Source of the DNA: Acidobacteriota bacterium
Lineage (GTDB): Bacteria > Acidobacteriota > Terriglobia > Acidiferrales > UBA7541
Assembly (NCBI GenBank): GCA_016179005.1
Contig: JACOSF010000080.1
Coordinates: 1 to 6,062 of the forward strand
Direction: 5' to 3'
DNA: 6,062 nt
Shown one piece after another: positions 1-5,203 of the stretch. Numbering within the stretch: the first letter of the stretch is position 1; the number at the start of each line of letters is the position of its first letter. The translations under genes and the position numbers were made by a program. The notes under the pieces are model-generated. The model was not told the origin of the DNA. It worked only from the letters and a program-made list of their open reading frames with translations, and did not search any database.

Positions 1-1626
1 CTGCCCAACACGCTGGGCCCCAAGCAGGACATCATTCTGGTGGTGTTGCGTGGCGGGCTCGCCGACTTCAACGGCGTGGTGGCGGGCATGAGCGGCAGCC
101 CGGTGTACATCGAAGGCAAGCTGGCGGGCGCGCTCTCCCTGCGGTTCGGGCAATTCAGCAAGGAAGCCATCGCCGGCGTGACGCCGATTCAGAATATGTA
201 CGACGCCGACCCGCCTGCAAGCGGCCCGCCACAGGCGGGCACCGAGGCAGTTCCACCGCCTGCCGCAGGCGGGCCGAGCGAATCCGCAGCGGCAACGCAG
301 ATTGCCCTGCCGGCGGAGATGGCGCGGCGCGTGGGCGCGGGCGACGGGGGCTACCTGACGAAAATCGATACGCCGCTGGTGTTCTCCGGCTTTCATCCGG
401 AAGTGATTCAGCGGTTCGGGCCGCAGTTTGCCGCGTATGGAATGGTGGCGACGCAGGGCGGGACGGCGCCGGCGAGCGCCGACGATGCGCAGATCAAGGG
501 CGGCGACATGGTCAGCATGGTGCTGGTGAAGGGCGACCTGTCGCTGCAAGCGTCGTGCACGGTGACGGCGGTGGTGGGCGACCGCGTGTTTGTGTGCGGG
601 CATCCGCTGTTTTCGTACGGCAATGTGTCCATGCCGCTGGCGCGGGGGCGCGTGGTGACTACGCTGGCCTCCACGTTTAATTCCTTCAAGATTGTGAACG
701 CGGGCGGGGTGATCGGCCGCGTCACGCAGGACCGCACGACGGCGGTGGTGGGACGCCTGGGATCGGCGCCGCGGCTGATCCCGGTGGAGCTGACCATCGC
801 CACGCCCTCGCAGGAAAAGAAATTTCTCTTCGAAGTGATGGAGCACACCAAGCTGACGCCGCTGCTGGTGGCCATCGCGACCATGAACGGAATCGTCACC
901 AACACGGCTTACAGCGAGGGCATGACGTTCCAGCTTTCCGGGGGGATCGACATCGAGGGCCACAGCCGCGTGAACCTGGAAAACATGTTCGCGCCGACGG
1001 ACCAGGCGGTGCCGGACGGGATGTGGATCGCGCTGAGCGTGCAAAATATTTTTACGCGCATCTTCACGAATCCCTACGAGCGCGCCAAAATCGAAAAAGT
1101 GGCGTTGCGGGTGGACAGTATTCCGGAGCGGCGCTGGGCGACCATCGAAAGCGCGTGGAGTGAAAAGAGCGAAGTCTCGGCCGGCGAGCAAGTGGACGTG
1201 AAGGTGCTTCTGCGGCCGTACCGGGGGGCGCCGTTCATGCGCACCGTTCCGATCCAGATCCCCACGCAGGCGGCGAAGGGCCCGTTGCGGATCGTGGTAA
1301 GCGACGGGGATTCGCTGAACCGGATGTCGCGGATGTTTTCGCAAGGGCCGCAGGGCCGGCTGGCGGGGCTCGAGCAACTCATCACGCTGATGAACCGGGA
1401 GCGGCGGAACAGTCGGCTGTACGTGACACTGATCCAGCCGACACCGACGCTGCTGGTGGAAGAAAAAGAGCTGCCCAACGCGCCGCTGTCGCAAATCAAC
1501 GTGCTGGACCAGCGGCGGACGCCGGGGAGTTCCCTGCTGCTGCGCGAGTCCACCGCCGGAGAGTGGTCGCTGCCGCTGAACCAGGTGATCGCGGGGCAGT
1601 ACACGCTCACGGTCTCGGTGAAGTAG
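1..1626 (+). CDS. SpoIVB peptidase S55 domain-containing protein, 5' truncated by window edge
   Basis: The frame is open from the first base and ends at TAG 1624-1626, giving 541 residues. The true start is upstream, because residues before the GTG at 40 (LPNTLGPKQDIILVVLRGG) already fit the family. Residues 29-34 read GMSGSP, with the expected nucleophile Ser33 (codon 97-99), followed by VYIEGKLAGA and AGVTPIQNM. Residues about 155-260 hold the second conserved block of the family, a GD..SMVLVKGDLS stretch, then CGHPLFSYG and later FNSFKIVNAGG and TQDRTTAVVGRLG. In SpoIVB the catalytic His lies before the Ser, which here is outside the window, so catalytic competence cannot be judged. Residues 71-92 are a Pro/Ala/Gly-rich linker made by palindromic DNA. 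The last 200 or so residues look beta-rich and are not recognised. SpoIVB cleaves SpoIVFA in Bacillus sporulation. Homologues in non-sporulating Acidobacteriota have no established substrate. The propeller gene follows on the same strand after 109 bases. Confidence 0.88.
   Translation: MPNTLGPKQDIILVVLRGGLADFNGVVAGMSGSPVYIEGKLAGALSLRFGQFSKEAIAGVTPIQNMYDADPPASGPPQAGTEAVPPPAAGGPSESAAATQIALPAEMARRVGAGDGGYLTKIDTPLVFSGFHPEVIQRFGPQFAAYGMVATQGGTAPASADDAQIKGGDMVSMVLVKGDLSLQASCTVTAVVGDRVFVCGHPLFSYGNVSMPLARGRVVTTLASTFNSFKIVNAGGVIGRVTQDRTTAVVGRLGSAPRLIPVELTIATPSQEKKFLFEVMEHTKLTPLLVAIATMNGIVTNTAYSEGMTFQLSGGIDIEGHSRVNLENMFAPTDQAVPDGMWIALSVQNIFTRIFTNPYERAKIEKVALRVDSIPERRWATIESAWSEKSEVSAGEQVDVKVLLRPYRGAPFMRTVPIQIPTQAAKGPLRIVVSDGDSLNRMSRMFSQGPQGRLAGLEQLITLMNRERRNSRLYVTLIQPTPTLLVEEKELPNAPLSQINVLDQRRTPGSSLLLRESTAGEWSLPLNQVIAGQYTLTVSVK
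211..275. repeat. Cluster of GC-rich palindromes inside the S55 gene
   Basis: Two perfect inverted repeats lie close together: GCCCGCC-ACA-GGCGGGC at 224-240 (7-base arms, 3-base loop) and CCGCCTGC-C-GCAGGCGG at 256-272 (8-base arms, 1-base centre). A third, imperfect one, CCGCCTGCAAGCGG, is at 211-224. Together they encode only the Pro/Ala/Gly-rich linker between two conserved blocks of the protein, and the reading frame is kept. This looks like REP-like palindromes that entered a tolerant linker. Whether they recur in the genome cannot be seen here. Confidence 0.6.
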
Positions 1627-1631
1627 TTTCC

Positions 1632-1653
1632 TTCGGGGGCCAGCGCCCCTGAA
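1632..1653 (+). other. Hairpin followed by A-tract after the S55 gene
   Basis: The sequence can pair from TTCGGGGGC (1632-1640) to GCCCCTGAA (1645-1653) around the loop CAGC, with one G-U pair. It begins six bases after the stop codon. On the plus strand it is followed by an A-rich run (1652-1665), not a T-run, so it is not a standard intrinsic terminator for the upstream gene. It may protect the 3' end of the message or be part of a dispersed repeat. Confidence 0.45.
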
Positions 1654-1678
1654 AAAGAAAAAAAATGCCGCGCATTCG

Positions 1679-1720
1679 GCGGGGCCCTTCGACTTCGCTC
1701 AGGACAAGCTGAAGCCCCGC
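1679..1720. repeat. ACPERSRR-class dispersed intergenic repeat
   Basis: The core CCTTCGACTTCGCTCAGGAC with following AAGCTGAAG (1686-1714) is flanked by perfect 7-base arms GCGGGGC (1679-1685) and GCCCCGC (1714-1720). Inner bases CTTC (1687-1690) also pair with GAAG (1711-1714), so the whole element can fold. Translated on the minus strand it gives ACPERSRR, a peptide string I recognise from spurious ORFs in many environmental bacterial genomes, where this palindromic repeat is scattered between genes. It ends six bases before the Shine-Dalgarno sequence of the next gene, so folding could affect translation initiation there. Copy number in this genome is unknown. Confidence 0.7.
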
Positions 1721-1725
1721 TCGAC

Positions 1726-1731
1726 AAGGAG
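1726..1731 (+). promoter_or_regulatory. Ribosome binding site deciding the propeller start
   Basis: AAGGAG lies four bases before the ATG at 1736. It supports 1736 as the true start over the ATG at 1765. The 1765 frame opens with an Arg-rich stretch that resembles neither a signal peptide nor the family. Confidence 0.75.
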
Positions 1732-1735
1732 CCTC

Positions 1736-4083
1736 ATGTCACGAGTCACCCGAATCAGACTGGCGTGTCTCGCCGCAGCGGCGGTGCTGATGGCCGCGGG
1801 CGCAGGCGCCGAGCGCACGCGCATGTGGCGGCAATCGAACTACGACGAGTTCGAGAAGGGGACGGCGAAGGGCGTGGCGCTGCGGAGCCGCGATTTGCGC
1901 ATTTCTCCGATCCCAACATGGCCTACCTCTGGGCGTTGCGGCTGAATTCAAAAGGCGCGCTGTATGCGGCGGGCGGGTCGAACGCCAAGGTGCTGCGGTT
2001 CGACGACAAAGGCACGGCGACGACCGTATTCGAGTCGCAGGAGATGGCGGCGCAGGCGCTGGCCATCGATGCGCGGGACAACATTTACGTGGGCACTTCG
2101 CCGGACGGCAAGGTGTACAAGATCCCCGCGCCCGACGCGAAGGGCCAGAGCGGCAAGGCCACGGTCTTCTTCGAGCCGAAAACCAAATACATCTGGGACC
2201 TGCTGGTGGACGCGTCAGGCACGGTGTTTGTGGCCACCGGCGACAAGGGCGAAGTGTTTGCCGTGTCGCCGGACGGCAAAGGCGTGCTCTTTTACAAGAG
2301 CCTGGAAACGCACATCCGTTCGCTGGCGATGGACGCAAAAGGCAGCCTGCTGATCGGCACGGAGCCGAACGGCCTGGTGGCGCGCGTCTCCATGACCAAT
2401 CCGGCCGGAGCAGACAAACCGGAACAGCGACCGGCGTTTGTGCTGTACGAGACAGAGAAGAAGGAAGTGACGTCGCTGCTGGTGGATCCCGCGGGAAACA
2501 TCTACGCCACGTCGGTGGGAGAAAAGCCGCGGCCGAGCCCGGGGATGCCGCAGGTGCAGCAGTTCGTGCCGCAGACGACGGTGACTTCCACCGGGCAGAC
2601 GGTCACGACGACCGTGCCCATGCCCGCCGGGCAGCAGGCCGCACCGTTTATGCCATTCCCGTCGCTGACTGGCGGGAGCGAGGTGTACCGCATCACCCCG
2701 GACGGCGCGCCGGAGTCACTGTGGAGTTCGCGCGAAGACCTGGTGTATGCGCTGGGGCTGGGGACGGCGGGCAAGCTGCTGCTGGGCACCGGCAACCGCG
2801 GGCTGGTGATTCAACTGGAAGGCAAGCGCACCTATGCCACTCTGCCGAAGACGGCGGCGGCGCAGGTGACAAGCCTGGCGGCCGGCGCGGGCGGAAAAAT
2901 TTTTGTGGCCACGGCCAACCCCGGAAAAATCTTCGCGCTGGGCCCGGAGTTAGAGCCAGAGGGCAGTTTTGAATCGCAGGTGTTCGACGCGAAGATTTTT
3001 TCGCAGTGGGGGCGCTTGAGTTGGTGGGGAGATAATGGCGCCACCGACGGCCACGTGGAGTTCTACGTGCGCACGGGGAACACGTCGAACCCGGAAAAGA
3101 ACTGGAGCGCGTGGGCGGGACCCTACAACGATCCGAAGGGATCGAGCGTGGACTCTCCCGCCGCGCGATTCGCGCAGTGGAAGGTGGTGTTCAAGAATCC
3201 CGCGGCGCCTCCCGCTGCCGCGGGAAAGCCCGCGCACACGGAAGCGATGTCGCCGGTGCAAGGAATGCCCACGAGTATTTCCTGGGTAAGCCTGGCGTAT
3301 CTGCCAAAAAACGTGGCGCCCACAGTGGATGGTATCACCGTGCAGATCCCCGGCGTGCGCGTGCAGGGTTTCCCGGGCCAGCAATCCGCCCCTGGCGGAC
3401 AGCAGCCGGCGCAACTGCGGATGCCTCCGACGACCTCCAGCGTGCCGGGGATGATCATCTCTCAACCGCAGCAACAGGCGCAGCCGCCGCGCTTCGATCC
3501 GCCGCCACAGGGCCTCACACAGCGCGGCTATCAAAGCGTGCTGTGGAGCGCGCGGGACGAGAATGACGATGACCTCATCTACCATCTGTACTATCGCGGC
3601 GAGGGCGAGACCAAGTGGAAATTATTGAAGGACCGCGTCGAGCAAAAATATTTTTCCTGGGAATCGAACATCCTGCCCGACGGCGCCTACTACCTGAAAG
3701 TGGTGGCCTGCGATTCACCTTCCAACCCGCCCGCCGACATGCTGTGCAACGATCGGGAGAGCGACCGGTTTGAAGTGGACAACACGCCGCCCCGGGTGGA
3801 AGGCCTGCGGGCCGAAACGGCCAACCCGGATACGCGCATCCGGTTCGACGCCAAGGATTCGTTCAGCGCGATTGTGCGCGCCGAGTACAGCCTGGACGCC
3901 GGGGAATGGAAGCTGGCGTTTCCCGTGAATCGCCTGAGCGACGCGCCGTCGGAGAGCTACGAGATCGCGTTCAGGGATCTCGGGGCGGGCGAGCACACCA
4001 TGGCCGTGCGCGTGTTTGACCAGTACGAGAATTCGGCGAGCGCGAAAGTGACGTTTACCGTGGAAGTGGCAAAGAAGAAGTAG
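1736..4083 (+). CDS. Secreted seven-bladed beta-propeller protein with Ig-like C-terminus, frameshifted near its start
   Basis: The start at 1736 opens a Sec signal peptide: basic MSRVTRIR, an Ala/Leu core, then likely cleavage at AGA-ER (residues 25/26). The mature start, ERTRMWRQSNYDEFEKGT, is typical of this family. That frame dies at 1945, while the family sequence resumes in another frame at RFAHFSDPNMAYLWAL (from 1891) and runs to TAG 4081-4083, about 780 residues in all. Seven NHL/SMP-30-like blades begin near 1927, 2053, 2191, 2314, 2467, 2743 and 2866, each with a pattern like LxxDxxGxxYxGT. A Pro/Gln/Thr-rich insert (2521-2660) interrupts blade 5. A second beta domain, FESQVFDAKIFSQWGRLSWW onward, spans 2962-3195. 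Pro/Gln-rich linkers (3198-3240, 3364-3520) lead to an Ig/fibronectin-like region (3526-4071) with a possible disulfide pair (codons 3709 and 3745) and a DNTPP turn. The specific function is unknown. Scaffold or ligand-binding roles in the periplasm or at the surface are possible. Confidence 0.82.
3198..3225. repeat. Inverted repeat inside a Pro/Ala linker of the propeller gene
   Basis: TCCCGCGGC (3198-3206) and GCCGCGGGA (3217-3225) are perfect 9-base arms around a 10-base spacer. The encoded residues are the Pro/Ala-rich NPAAPPAAAGK linker that follows the second beta domain. As in the S55 gene, the palindrome coincides with low-complexity linker sequence and keeps the frame. Confidence 0.5.
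3385..3399. repeat. Small palindrome in the Pro/Gln linker of the propeller gene
   Basis: TCCGCC-CCT-GGCGGA forms perfect 6-base arms with a 3-base loop and encodes part of the GQQSAPGGQQ linker. It is short enough to be chance in GC-rich DNA. It is listed because the same arm-loop-arm plan with a 3-base loop recurs at 224-240, 4150-4168 and 5152-5174. Confidence 0.35.
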
Positions 4084-4101
4084 GCCGCAGGAAATGTGTC
4101 C

Positions 4102-4130
4102 GACTGCGTTCTTTGCAGTCAATTATTTCT
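4102..4130 (+). terminator. Weak terminator-like hairpin after the propeller gene
   Basis: GACTGC (4102-4107) pairs with GCAGTC (4115-4120) around a 7-base loop, followed by the AT-rich tail AATTATTTCT. It lies 18 bases past the stop codon at 4081-4083, between two convergent genes, where a terminator is expected. The 6-bp stem and broken T-run make it a weak candidate. Confidence 0.45.
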
Positions 4131-4142
4131 TCCGGTGAGCGG

Positions 4143-4175
4143 ATTCTTCGTCCCGATTCCATCGGGACTCGGAAT
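4143..4175. repeat. Palindromic repeat between convergent genes
   Basis: GTCCCGAT (4150-4157), loop TCC and ATCGGGAC (4161-4168) form a perfect 8-bp stem. It is extended by ATTC (4143-4146) pairing with GAAT (4172-4175) across a 3x3 internal loop. The flanking text, GATTCTTCG and CTCGGAATGACA, resembles dispersed intergenic repeats in environmental bacterial genomes. It may also act as a bidirectional 3'-end hairpin for the two convergent genes. Confidence 0.55.
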
Positions 4176-4205
4176 GACAACCCCTCCCAAGATCGTCCGG
4201 AGCGA

Positions 4206-4538
4206 TTAGGCTTCGGCGACGATGGTCTCGAAGCGCTCGATCTGGGCGGCGACGGCGGTGCGGCCGTCCGCCTTGCCATCGGGCTCGACGCGGATCACGC
4301 GGCCAATGCAGCGGATCTTCATGGCCACGCTGCCGGTGACTTCCGATGGCATGGTGAAGGAAAGTTCGATGCGCGTTCCCGGCTTCATGGGGCCGGTCAT
4401 CTGGAAGTAGAGCCCGCGCTCGGAAATGTTGATGGAATCCGCGCTGACCATGAAGGGCGTGGCGCCCTCGACAGGGCGAAGTTTTACGGGCACCTTCGCG
4501 GGAATCCGAGGCGCGCTGCGACGATTCTCTTCACCCAT
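4206..4538 (-). CDS. Single-domain PilZ protein (predicted c-di-GMP receptor)
   Basis: The 110-residue protein MGEENRRSAPRIPAKVPVKL... ends at TAA (4208-4206). The start at 4538 is chosen because GGAGGAG lies six bases upstream on the minus strand. The frame continues upstream, but that part is unlike the family. PilZ proteins bind cyclic di-GMP and change the behaviour of partner proteins in motility, exopolysaccharide synthesis or envelope processes. Both binding motifs are intact: RxxxR at residues 7-11 (RSAPR) and NxSxxG at residues 37-42 (NISERG), followed by the usual LYF strand and a beta-barrel pattern (TRIELSFTMP, AMKIRCIGRVIRV). There is no transmembrane segment, signal peptide or attached enzymatic domain, so it probably acts as a cytoplasmic adaptor. 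It is convergent with the propeller gene and divergent from the small helical gene, so it is likely transcribed alone. The partner is unknown. Confidence 0.9.
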   Translation of the reverse strand: MGEENRRSAPRIPAKVPVKLRPVEGATPFMVSADSINISERGLYFQMTGPMKPGTRIELSFTMPSEVTGSVAMKIRCIGRVIRVEPDGKADGRTAVAAQIERFETIVAEA

Positions 4539-4592
4539 GCGAGTCTCCTCCGCGGAAATTGGTTCCCCCGGCGTAACGCCCGGAGAGGGCGC

Positions 4593-4621
4593 ATTATGAC
4601 ATTTCTCTGTGCCGGTGGGAA
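4593..4621 (-). promoter_or_regulatory. Candidate sigma70-type promoter for the PilZ gene
   Basis: On the minus strand, TTCCCA (4621-4616) and CATAAT (4598-4593) are separated by 17 bases. The -10 matches consensus at five of six positions, the -35 at four of six. A start near 4586 would leave a leader of about 48 bases that includes the GGCGT-A-ACGCC inverted repeat (4570-4580) and the GGAGGAG ribosome site. Confidence 0.4.
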
Positions 4622-4695
4622 GAAGCGTTCTGCACATGGAAAATAGTTTGCGAAGCAGGCCGAGAAAAACTGTAGGTGAGCAAAGTTGTCAGATT

Positions 4696-4735
4696 GTTCC
4701 GTACATCTTGTGCAAAGGGTTGCACATTTCGGAAC
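4696..4735. repeat. Nested inverted repeat in intergenic region
   Basis: GTTCCG (4696-4701) pairs with CGGAAC (4730-4735), and inside it GTGCAA (4710-4715) pairs with TTGCAC (4720-4725) around the loop AGGG. The spacers are 8 bases on the left and 4 on the right, giving two stacked stems with an asymmetric internal loop. It could be an operator, a structured leader element or part of a small RNA. No tetraloop, riboswitch core or T-run identifies it. Confidence 0.5.
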
Positions 4736-4826
4736 GGGCAAGACACCAGCGGAAGCCTGGCAACCAAGTCCCAGATGGAAACCTTACACATCCTCCTTGC
4801 TGGGGCCTGCAAACTCAACATTCTGA

Positions 4827-4856
4827 ATGACAAACCGTCAAGGATGCTCCTAGAAT
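4827..4856 (+). promoter_or_regulatory. Candidate sigma70-type promoter for the small helical gene
   Basis: ATGACA (4827-4832) and TAGAAT (4851-4856) are 18 bases apart, each matching consensus at five of six positions. A start near 4862 would give a leader of about 55 bases. A perfect palindrome, CATTC-T-GAATG (4819-4829), overlaps the -35 element and is placed where a repressor or activator could bind. Confidence 0.45.
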
Positions 4857-4917
4857 AGCCGCGCGTTTCTGGAAGAGAGATTGCTCATTGCTGTAGAGAA
4901 GTTGAGGGATTCCGAGA

Positions 4918-5115
4918 ATGCAGCTTTACGACAAGTTGAAGCCCCTGCTCGAGGAATACAACCGACTCAGCGACGAGTGGCGGGCTCTGGAACCTTGGCT
5001 GGCGGCGCAAAATCCGTCCTGGAACTTCCGTCACCGCGAGCTGAATGAGCGGCGGAAGGAGCTGCAGTCGCAGATCCAGCAGCTCACACAGTTAGACCGC
5101 CGGCTAATCAACTAA
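4918..5115 (+). CDS. Small charged helical protein of unknown function
   Basis: This 65-residue frame starts at ATG 4918, with GAGGG (4904-4908) nine bases upstream, and ends at TAA 5113-5115. The protein, MQLYDKLKPLLEEYNRLSDE..., is rich in Glu, Arg, Leu and Gln with no signal peptide or membrane segment. Residues 1-27 and 40-62 look like two amphipathic helices, the second with coiled-coil spacing (LNERRKELQSQIQQLTQLDR), joined by a turn around NPSWNFRH (residues 32-39). A helical hairpin or a dimeric coiled coil is plausible. I do not recognise the family. A good ribosome site, a candidate promoter at 4827-4856 and codon use like the neighbouring genes support a real gene. It lies 88 bases before the serine racemase-like gene on the same strand, so the two may be co-transcribed. 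Confidence 0.7.
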   Translation: MQLYDKLKPLLEEYNRLSDEWRALEPWLAAQNPSWNFRHRELNERRKELQSQIQQLTQLDRRLIN

Positions 5116-5151
5116 GACTTCGCAGCGACACCGGGCCATCCCATCTTCCGA

Positions 5152-5174
5152 GCCGCCCGCCGCGGGCGGGCGGC
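5152..5174. repeat. Strong GC hairpin before the racemase-like gene
   Basis: GCCGCCCGCC (5152-5161), loop GCG and GGCGGGCGGC (5165-5174) form a perfect 10-bp stem. It sits 36 bases after the stop of the small gene and 29 bases before the next ATG. No T-run follows, so it is not a typical intrinsic terminator. It may be a REP-like element that reduces read-through or stabilises the upstream message. Confidence 0.6.
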
Positions 5175-5203
5175 GCACAACTGTATCAGCCAACGGGAGA
5201 CCT

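Larger units (their letters stand above)
4539..4917. other. Divergent intergenic region between pilZ-type gene and small helical gene
   Basis: This 379-base stretch has no convincing gene. Short frames on both strands show no family resemblance and overlap one another. Base composition from about 4620 onward is visibly less GC-rich than the genes, as expected for regulatory DNA. It holds a leader hairpin (4570-4580, GGCGT-A-ACGCC) and promoter candidate for the PilZ gene, a nested inverted repeat (4696-4735), a small hairpin CCAG/CTGG (4746-4760), a perfect palindrome CATTC-T-GAATG (4819-4829) and a promoter candidate for the plus-strand gene. The part from 4640 to 4800 could belong to an untranslated leader or a small RNA, but I recognise no known class. 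Confidence 0.6.

Noticed and set aside
1665..1712. Tiny frame starting at ATG 1665 in the spacer
   Set aside because: It is 15 codons translated from the dispersed repeat and has no ribosome site.
1074..1727. Minus-strand frame containing the ACPERSRR peptide
   Set aside because: It is an artefact of the intergenic palindromic repeat joined to the antisense of the S55 gene.
1765..1890. ATG at 1765 as the start of the propeller gene
   Set aside because: The first 40 or so residues in this frame are Arg-rich and unlike a secreted protein, whereas the overlapping frame from 1736 has a ribosome site, a signal peptide and a family-like mature start.
1886..1911. Programmed -1 ribosomal frameshift
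   Set aside because: There is no X XXY YYZ slippery heptamer and no clear downstream stem or pseudoknot at the required spacing. A mutation or assembly error is simpler.
1739..3585. Long minus-strand open frames opposite the propeller gene
   Set aside because: They are Arg/Pro/Cys-rich, match no family and lie opposite well-supported coding sequence, as expected in GC-rich DNA.
4539..4637. Longer PilZ start at 4637
   Set aside because: The extra 33 residues are not PilZ-like and cover the promoter and leader region. The 4538 start has a strong GGAGGAG site at proper spacing.
4707..4727. Sigma54 promoter on the minus strand near TGCAACCCTTTGCA
   Set aside because: The required GG at -24 is missing at the correct spacing from GC at -12.
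4740..4790. SAM-type riboswitch suggested by CCTGGCAACC
   Set aside because: Only this short string resembles the class. The other conserved helices and the GAGGGA-like core are absent, and no methionine or SAM gene follows.
4609..4858. Plus-strand short frames in the intergenic region
   Set aside because: Two overlapping frames lack good ribosome sites and family-like sequence, and they cover the inverted repeats and promoter candidate.
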